Origin: Leucogyrophana mollusca | Lineage: Eukaryota > Basidiomycota > Agaricomycetes > Boletales | Reading direction: 5' to 3' | NCBI GenBank assembly: GCA_021014945.1 | Contig: MU266744.1 | Span: 1 to 17,560 of the forward strand | Length of the DNA stretch: 17,560 nucleotides | Part shown: in pieces, positions 10,839-17,560 of the stretch | Position numbering within the stretch: the stretch's first letter is position 1 | Layout of the letters: each line of letters opens with the position of its first letter | Notes under the pieces: generated by a model | The model's database searches: none | Told to the model about the DNA's origin: nothing | Seen by the model: only the letters and a program-made list of their open reading frames with translations | Position numbers and translations under genes: made by a program

Positions 10839-12056
10839 TGCCTGGCGCTCCGTTGTATAGGAGTTAAGCCTTCGGCATTGCAATTTTCTTTCCTCTCTCG
10901 GCCGCCCCGATACCTCGATACTGCTCCGCCAAACTTTACTGCATGTAATTCTTTTTGGCCTTTGGACCTGGACTCTGTAATGCTAAGCGGGGTCGTCGGC
11001 GCGGAACTGTGAGTTCGACACGGACCCTGAGCCAGCCATAGGTCGCTGGTTGGTGAATCGAAATCGGGAGTCTGTCCCCGCCCACACTAATTACAAACAC
11101 ACGTCACTCACACATTCGCGCTCCCCCTTCGGATTGATTGTTCCTCGGCAGAGCTTGGGGAGGTCACTTCCAGTACGCCATTCCGTTGCACCGCCAAGAG
11201 GAGCAAATGTTAAACGGCAAACAGGAGTAGCCGAGTTTCGACGAAGACATGAAGTTCAGCTGATTGATCCTCATCGTCGAGCATGTTTCGAACCGGTATC
11301 TCGAGTCTCGTGTTGTGACAGGACAAGACAGTCAAAAATAACAACATCCTTGGAGATATGATTGATGGAGGTAGCCGGTGCATTACAACATTCGCTCACA
11401 CAACATATACAATTCTTCGCGTCCCGCGCATTCCTTTCATCCCGACGCGATTCTGCGCCCGAGGCAGTTGATCCCGCCTCTCCTCACCCAATGCTGGTTC
11501 ATTCCATTCCTCCAGTTTTCCTCCACATATCATTCATGACAAGCTTAAACATGCTTGCCGATTCAGGGAATCAGTTAATCAAGTGCCCTGATTGTCACCA
11601 AAAGCACTGCCGTCAATGATTGCGTAAGCAACTGTCCATGTTCTTGGGAATCGCGGTCATGCCCATGGGAATTCCCCAACCTAATCACTCCAATACAGCC
11701 ATGGAATGCCTATGCATAGTCCAAAACGACAATGATGACCCCTTGTTTGCAGGTAACACGCCGATGGGCAAGGAAGCTGCGCCGAAAATAGAGCGGCCAT
11801 CCTTCCATTTGCTCAATTTCTCCCATGCACGCTTTCACTCCAAGCGAGGGATTAACAGGCAACGGGTCCGTTTGCATTCCGATGCACGCAATCACCGGCC
11901 ATGGTTCCAGCGAACTTAGTAGCAGTGTGAGTGATCGGCCGTAAGCTTCGATCGTCCTCTAACCCTCTGCCATCATCATCTCGTCCACCCTAAAAGTTCT
12001 CACCGCCACCTCAAAAATCATCACCGCGTTCGACTCCAGCAATACCGTCACACATT
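10839..12056. other. Long gene-poor intergenic region
   Basis: About 1.2 kb lies between the HD-domain pseudogene and the monooxygenase. No gene is supported. One plus-strand frame is nearly open over 11050-11919 (about 290 codons), broken by TGA codons at 11359-11361 and 11617-11619. Its translation is rich in Ser, Arg, His and Pro and matches nothing I know. The last 100 bases before 12057 are pyrimidine-rich (CATCATCATCTCGTCCACC-type), as is common in fungal core promoters. No repeats, tRNA or transposon ends were seen. Confidence 0.5.
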
Positions 12057-13953
12057 ATGGTTGCTGGAAGTACGAAAGCATCTCTCTGCTTAAGTTTCAT
12101 TATTGTCGGCGGAGGTGAGTGGCATTTTAACAGGCAGCGCCTCCTATCTCGCGTTGGTAAGCTGAATATCTATCCCCAACGCCGTTTTAGGTGTCGCGGG
12201 CCTCGCAACCGCCTTCAGGTTATGTCAAGCGGGACACCATGTCCGTGTCTTGGACAAATCTTCTGGCCCTAATCAAGTACGCTGCACCCTACTCTTCGCG
12301 GGCGTGATATGCTCAACCTCATCCTGGATGTCCCCAGCGCGCAGGCGGCACTCATCTCCCCCCCAACTTAACCAAGGTTCTTGTCGAATGGGGCTTTGGC
12401 GAAAAGCTCGCTCAACATGGTCTTTCGACCAGGGCAAGCAAGTTTATCTCGAGTAAGTAATGTCCTGCCGTGAATACTCCACTCTCCTGACGCAGCCACT
12501 CTGTCGCCGTCAACAGTGGACAGCGGAGACGTGATCGGGTGTTTGGAATGGAAAGAGGATGTCCTACAGGAGTCCGGAGCTGACTATCTTCTAATGCATG
12601 TATGACCTCCTCTCAGTTGCCCCTTTTCCCTGTTACTAAAAAAATGCCCATCTTTTAGTACCAAGACCTTCACAATATATTATATGAGGCTGCCATCTCC
12701 GCTGGGGCCCAGATATCCTACAACAAGGTGGTTGTACGTGCCTTAGCCAATCCACCTCGAGTCCAGCTTCTCAGCGGAGAGGAGCTATACGCGGATCTGA
12801 TCATCGGTGCTGACGGTCCCCAAAGCGTTGTTCGGGAATCAATCGAAGGGCGGAGGGAAGATGGGACGCCTGAGGGACACAGTGTCTATGTGTGAGTCTT
12901 CTCCTTGAGGTTTGTTGCAGGGTTCTCATCAGAAATCCCCGGGGCAGAGCGGTGATATCCAGGGAGCTTCTGAAGGGTGACGCAGAACTGTACGAGCTGA
13001 CAGGCATCGATCCGTGTAGACCCAGTTATCCTATATGGACTGGGACATCACGGCATGTCCTGGGCCTCACAGTAGTATGTCGAAAAGAGTCCTTGTGTCT
13101 GTCGCACCGACTGACAATGCTCATTAGCGTGGAGGAGCCGAATTCGCCATTCACGCCTTCTGGCCAGACAGCGAAACAGACGGAGGTGCATCTGAGGATG
13201 GCTGGGATGTTCTTGTGCCGAGGGAGAGGATAAATGTACAGTGTGAATCGAAGTAAGTGATTGACATCGGCTGCGCCACCTGTGAGATTTATTCTGGAAT
13301 TCTGCTCATAGATTACGGCGCCTGCTGGATCTCGCTCCTGACATGCAGCGAATCAGACTCGTCAACCGACCTGTCGCAGAAGACTGGGTAGACCATTCAG
13401 GGAGATTAATTCTAATAGGCGAGGCTGCTCATCCACTATATGTGCGCCCACCCTATCTTCTTATCGTCGCCTACATGGACTCACAACTATCTACCAGCCC
13501 GGTGTCCTCCAGAGCTGCAGTATGCAAGTCGAGGATGCGGAAGTTTTCGGTTCGCTATTCTCGCAGCTCCGCAGCTGGGATCAACTGCCACATCTAATCG
13601 AGGGGTTCCAAGACCTCCGTCAATCTCGAACGCGAAACATTCACGAGAAGGAAACCAGGGCGTTTCAAACAGTGTGGGTTCCCCCGGGTCCCGAGCGACA
13701 AGCACGAGATGAGGCGCTCCGCTCGGTTATGGTCTCAGGGTGGCAGGGGTGGGATGAGAAGAAGATGCGCTGGCAATGGGAGGAGATTTGTGAGGTCTTC
13801 GGTTATAGTGCAAGTGAGGCGGCAGAGGACTGGTGGGTTATGTGGGGGATGCTGAGGGAGCGGAGTAGGGCGAGGGAAGGGCAAGAAGGACTATATACGC
13901 CAATCGAGGTGACACACATTCACGATGGCGACTTGGCGAGGGATGATCGATAA
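12057..13953 (+). CDS. FAD-dependent group A monooxygenase (salicylate hydroxylase-like), nine exons
   Basis: This is a flavoprotein expected to hydroxylate or epoxidise an aromatic or polyketide-like substrate with NAD(P)H and O2; the substrate is unknown. Exons: 12057-12114, 12191-12276, 12338-12452, 12517-12599, 12659-12891, 12921-13074, 13128-13252, 13312-13441, 13498-13953. These give up to 479 residues. The Rossmann motif GGGVAG (18-23) is split by intron 1. The DG motif is GADGPQSVVRE (164-174). The FAD-phosphate motif is LILIGEAAHPL (about 318-327), with Glu where many relatives have Asp (GDAAHP). The C-terminal end has GYSASEAAEDWWVMWGMLRE. The fifth intron is ambiguous: the first acceptor (12920) makes it only 29 bases, while in-frame acceptors at 12932, 12947 and 12962 give 41, 56 or 71 bases and remove 4, 9 or 14 residues. 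All options keep the frame. The start is the first ATG, in context CACATTATGG, followed directly by the FAD fold. No synthase gene lies nearby, so it may act alone or in general detoxification. Confidence 0.85.
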
Positions 13954-14339
13954 TGGGGTTGCTGTTGCCTAACTAACCTAACTATCACCACCGTTGTAAT
14001 TTATTTACGCATCCTCCGTACCAGGTTCCGTTTCCGTAGCATTGACACTTAGTATTAGATGATAGAAAGCGGAAGATCTTGGTTGATCTCTGGCATCTAT
14101 TAGGGAAAAGCCAGCTGGACATATAACTTGATGGGTATCTCACGTCTATTGAGTCGGAACATTTGATGTCTGTGAAATCCGGAGATCATGTTGCACCCTG
14201 AGAGTAGATAGAGAAGTGATAGTAATGTAGCAAGAGAAAGGACAACGACGGGCAGTAAGGGCGGGGAACCGTCATGCCTTTGCCCAGTCTATATTATGCT
14301 CACAGCAGTCTAAAGAGGGGCCAACGTTCATTATTCGCG
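13954..14339. other. Convergent intergenic region
   Basis: These 386 bases lie between the monooxygenase stop (+) and the true stop of the mitochondrial carrier (-). They should contain both 3' UTRs. AT-rich stretches occur but no certain polyadenylation signal was assigned. I see no gene, repeat or RNA. Confidence 0.6.
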
Positions 14340-15692
14340 TTATTCACGTATGGCAACCTCTGCAAAGGGTTAAGATCAGAAGAGAGTAGAGTCAAAGGTC
14401 AGGTTACTCACTGAAGAATTCATACGATAGCCAGCATAGCGCGTTACTTGGCATGTGGGTTAGCACACGCGGAGACATCCCCCGTCCGAACCCTCTCAGC
14501 CCGTCCCTCCTCCATATAATTCGGAACGCATCCACCATCCCACTAACCTTCCGTATCTCCTGGTCGTGTGACGAGCCACGGGTTTGCAGAAGCGTCTTGG
14601 CGACATCCAGAGGTGTTGTAACACCGGCCGCCACACCACCCGCGAGGCCACCACCAATCATATGCGTTACGGGCGAGTAGTCTCCCGAGGGGTTGAGTAC
14701 TCTTTTGATTTGTTCATAGACAGTGAACTGGACGGCCGTGAACGGCACTGACATCGTCAGTGTCGTGGGATATGACACGTAGAACGCGCCAAGGCCCTCG
14801 TTTCGATATACCACACGCAAGGCGGTGAATACAGAGCGGAATTCCGACTGGTGCACCTGCATCCGTTGCTTGATGACTAAAAGGAGAGTGAGAACAACCA
14901 TATCGTCGGAAATGTTATGTGACTTACCATCGAATGGGTTCATTAATGCATCGCTGGCAATGGTGGCCGAAGCACCAGCTAATGCTACATACCGAAGAAT
15001 CAATCATGGGTGAGAAATGACAGAGCCAAGCCTGAGAAAACCAGTGAAAAACAAAAACCAATGTAATGGCATGGACATGCAAGCATGATACCGGCGCAGA
15101 AAAGAGACACGAGAAAGAACTGGACGTACATGTCGCCACCCACTGGTTACCACCCTCATTGCCACCAGCCAGCTCCTTCACTGCTTCATACATCCCAAAG
15201 TGTACCGCATGAGCAGGCCCAGCACCTAATATCACTGAGGACACGCCCCTCCATAGAGCCCGCATGCCTTCCGTTGATGATATTCGAGTAAACGCATTCC
15301 CAATGCCTGTGTACACCGCTGCTGGTGATGTCGCGAACACTTGCATTCGCGTCTGACAGCAGAAATCAATAAATCAGCTCGAGACTCTTGGGGTGCGGAA
15401 CTGACTTTTATGCTGTCTATTGGGAACATGACCGCGTGTTCCGTTATGCCGGCCTAGGGAAACAATGAGCAATTATTCGAGACACTTCCTCTAGCAGTGC
15501 AGAGCAGAGTTGCAATCAAATGACACTCTGTCTTGCTGCACAAAACCAGATCAAAGACTCACCAAGGCGCCGGCAGCCATGTTAACCTATTTCACAGGTT
15601 TGAGCGATGCTCTCGTCATGAACTTGAACACTTGAACTCACCGCAAGGCCAGCATTGGATGGCAATGCTTCGTAGTCAACCTCGTCAGCCAT
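14340..15692 (-). CDS. MRS4: Mitoferrin, mitochondrial iron carrier of the Mrs3/Mrs4 type
   Basis: This protein imports iron across the mitochondrial inner membrane for haem and iron-sulphur cluster synthesis (family knowledge). Minus-strand exons: 15692-15642, 15586-15563 (24 bases), 15453-15406, 15352-15130, 14984-14928, 14876-14412 and 14359-14340 (20 bases), giving 295 residues, near the usual ~300. The three carrier repeats each have their PX[D/E]XX[K/R] motif: PIDSIK (36-41), PFDVIK (132-137) and PLDVAK (223-228). Mitoferrin-specific stretches are AGITEHAVMFP (with H31), GPAHAVHFGMYE (H89), ASDALMNPFDVIKQRMQ and MPSNALCWLSYEFF. A stop at 14404-14406 would end the protein in ...YEFFSE, but a good donor (GTGAGT at 14411) and a TTTGCAG acceptor remove 52 bases and give the more typical end FFKVAIRE with a stop at 14342-14340. 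The start gives MADEVDYEALPSNAG, a short polar head before helix 1. No certain iron-response site was seen upstream. The gene looks intact. Confidence 0.93.
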
Positions 15693-16151
15693 GTAGAGAA
15701 ATTAGGCTCGTAGTAAGAGGCAAGTAGGTAGTTCTAATGCCGTCCTGTCCTCGCAAGGGTCGGCGACAAGCGGTTGGTTAAGACTGGTGAACGCGAACGA
15801 GAGCCGACCAGCTATGTTGTTTGAGTCGCAAGGAAGCGAAACTAGAACTCGGTCTGGGGAAAGGGAGAGAGGTGAAGGCTCTTGTCGGAATTAGTTCAGC
15901 TGACTTTTCGGGTTAGAAAAGCTCGGAAAAATCAAGGTCGAAATGGATGTAAAATGCGGCGTTGCGATAGACGCCAAAATAATACCTCGACGTCCAAGCA
16001 CAACAGGCAAAAGCAATAAAATAATCCCGTTTTCTGGTTCAGACTGGTGCAGTCTTCATTTACAAATTCAGTCAACCAGGCTGGAACGCGATATGTATCT
16101 ACGCAGAGATAAATACTGTCGACATATCTTTGCCTCCCCTGAAATGCTATC
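15693..16151. promoter_or_regulatory. Intergenic region: MRS4 promoter and HPT1 3' UTR
   Basis: Both flanking genes are on the minus strand, so this 459-base stretch holds the 3' UTR of the phosphoribosyltransferase (right end) and the promoter of the carrier (left end). Open frames at 15932-16183 (-) and 15943-16155 (+) show no family resemblance. A single GATAA lies at about 16108-16112, which is too little to claim a GATA-type iron regulator site. Confidence 0.45.
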
Positions 16152-17342
16152 TTAAGTGCTCTTTGCCTTGTCTTCGGCCGCAAGCCTATCGTGCTCCTCG
16201 ATGTCCCTGCGAGAGAAAGGAAAAATGAAGGCCGTTCAGTCTCCCCGCCAATCAGAAGGCTGGTGCAGAAAACTCACATGGCTTCCCACGGATAGTCCAG
16301 CCTGTAACCGGAGCGGGATGGGAAGACGCAGTCCCGAGTCCAGGTCAGAATACGCGAACTCACAAGGATTGGTTCTTACCAGAGGTCTTCCACTTCGGCA
16401 CCCGCGAAGTATCTGGTGAGAAAAGACGCGTCAGTGAAGCATGTGAACGCCACCATCCACTTCGTGGCGGTCCAGCCGAGCTTACGGGATGTCTGGGGGA
16501 AGTTCCCCGAGCTTAGGCTTGAGCTTGTTGTGCACCACGAATATAGCAAACTTTGTGCGGAGGGCATCTCGTTCAGATTCTGGTACAGCTTGAAGCTCGT
16601 TCTCGACATCCTTCTGCAACTCGGAGAGGGCGTATCTACCAATAAAATCAGGAACGACAACACCGGGCAATTAGTTTATCCCGATTCCCGTACTGGAGGG
16701 TTTTCCGCGAATCATCGACTTCATCCTGTGATAAATCAGTGTGTATCTGATAACGGGTTACCGAGGGAACGGAGTACTCACTACAATCAGCGCTCTTCGT
16801 CCAAGCAGCGTCTTCCCAGGTTCAGGTCCCCTGCGATCTGCATCGACAACTGTGACACAAAGGCCAGAAACGCAGGCTCTTACAGCCACTGGGTTCGGAT
16901 AACCTCATTGCCAAGCTGCTCTGCGGTGGTTCCTGGGAGAGACTCGTAGAGCGAAAGACCGATCGCCTGGATAGGGATATTCCTTTTGGTGGACGGGTCT
17001 TTCAAGAAAGTCCGCTGCGGTAATTATCCGCACCAGGAAGGCCAGAGATTCAGCTGTGTCAACGTGCATGCGATGTACCGGCCATCGTGCTTACCAGAAC
17101 CCGGGCAGGAAAGAAGCCGCTGTTTTGATATAGATTGGGTTCAAAAATTCAAAGACCAGCAAAAAAGAGTTGAACTGACCCTCCACCTGTAGTTCATCAG
17201 GAACCTACTGCATATCGATTCAAAAGAACGTACCGATCGCGATGAGCATGTTCGGCTTGAACTCTGCGATTTTCGCAGATGAAGCCTTGATGATATTATG
17301 GATGTCATTGTACGTGGCTCGGATGTGCGCTGGCTCGCTCAT
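16152..17342 (-). CDS. HPT1: Hypoxanthine/guanine (xanthine) phosphoribosyltransferase, yeast Hpt1-type
   Basis: This is a purine-salvage enzyme that transfers phosphoribose from PRPP to hypoxanthine, guanine or xanthine, in the cytosol or nucleus. Minus-strand exons: 17342-17234, 17186-17180 (7 bases), 17119-17095, 17014-16884, 16830-16782, 16725-16694, 16635-16486, 16412-16380, 16301-16278 and 16206-16152. They give 204 residues in frame; yeast Hpt1 is about 221. The glycine-rich stretch AIGGGGFFPARVLRTFLK (35-52) is completed only by the 7-base exon. The PRPP-binding loop is LIVDEVDDSRKTL (105-117). FAIFVVHNKLKPK and YPWEAMDIEEHDRLA near the end also match, from memory, the fungal family. 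Introns of 47-97 bases have regular GT..AG ends. The start ATG gives MSEPAHIRATYNDIH, directly before the first conserved helix. Whether it prefers xanthine or hypoxanthine/guanine cannot be told. The gene looks intact. Confidence 0.92.
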
Positions 17343-17560
17343 GATGTGATGTACTGGTCAAGAGACGCTGTAAAGGCTTTTAAAGACTAAAGATGATATC
17401 TGCAGGAACACTTTTGTCGTTTTTCGGTACAACCTGATCATCGACAAGCTGTATAAATAAATAAGTCCGTAGCGCCACCTGCGTGGCAGTGCCCGCTACC
17501 TCGACCTGAGGACTGGCCAATTTTTGTTTTTGCTAACCGGCTTTACACTACTTATCATAG
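17343..17560 (-). promoter_or_regulatory. Upstream region of the phosphoribosyltransferase gene
   Basis: These are 218 bases 5' of the ATG at 17342, reading leftward. A TATAAATAAATAA string lies at 17452-17464 on the plus strand, which is the wrong orientation for a classic TATA box of this gene, and a CCAAT lies at about 17517. Nothing else was recognised before the window ends. Confidence 0.3.

Noticed and set aside
10980..11030. tRNA-like string with a GAGTTCGACAC segment
   Set aside because: No pairing acceptor stem, D-arm or anticodon arm could be assembled around it.
11710..11895. 61-codon minus-strand open frame in the gene-poor region
   Set aside because: Short, antisense to an equally unsupported frame, with no homology recognised.
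12892..13233. Open frame that could be taken as a separate small gene
   Set aside because: It is internal to the monooxygenase: it begins within an intron and carries exon 6 in frame, then runs out of frame past the next intron.
16108..16112. GATAA as an iron-regulator (GATA factor) site for MRS4
   Set aside because: A single pentamer about 420 bases upstream is expected by chance; the extended ATCWGATAA form is not present.
17452..17464. TATAAATA string as the HPT1 TATA box
   Set aside because: It is on the plus strand while the gene reads on the minus strand, and there is no independent support.

Overview
The window reads as nuclear DNA of a filamentous ascomycete. Coding sequence is split by many short introns (about 45-110 bases, GT..AG, often with a CTNAC/CTNAT-like branch site), and the proteins resemble families typical of Eurotiomycete-type moulds. 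That placement is an inference from remembered family resemblance, because no database search was possible. I see no bacterial operons, rRNA, convincing tRNA or CRISPR array.

Layout from left to right. Positions 1-250 hold a small element of nested inverted and direct repeats (143-246). It directly abuts a protein-like but interrupted fragment (251-616). Positions 836-5613 (+) encode a full-size ABCB/MDR-type exporter in 21 exons. It looks shattered in a plain ORF view but splices cleanly to 1241 residues with both ATP sites intact. Positions 5969-8579 (-) encode an 836-residue type II membrane glycosyltransferase in three exons, convergent with the transporter. About 8920-10838 (+) is a decayed copy of a SAMHD1-like HD-domain dNTP triphosphohydrolase. 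About 1.2 kb without a supported gene follows. Positions 12057-13953 (+) encode a group A FAD monooxygenase in nine exons. Positions 14340-15692 (-) encode a mitoferrin (Mrs3/Mrs4-type mitochondrial iron carrier) in seven exons. Positions 16152-17342 (-) encode a hypoxanthine/guanine (xanthine) phosphoribosyltransferase of the yeast Hpt1 type in ten exons, one of them only 7 bases long.

The right third (iron carrier and purine salvage) is conserved housekeeping. The left and middle (repeat element, gene fragment, drug-type exporter, dead dNTPase, stand-alone monooxygenase) look like accessory DNA, so the window may straddle the edge of a variable region. I see no polyketide or peptide synthase, terpene cyclase or pathway regulator that would make this a defined biosynthetic cluster, and no direct evidence that these genes act in one pathway. 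The most notable observations are the microexons, the multi-domain glycosyltransferase and the SAMHD1-like pseudogene.
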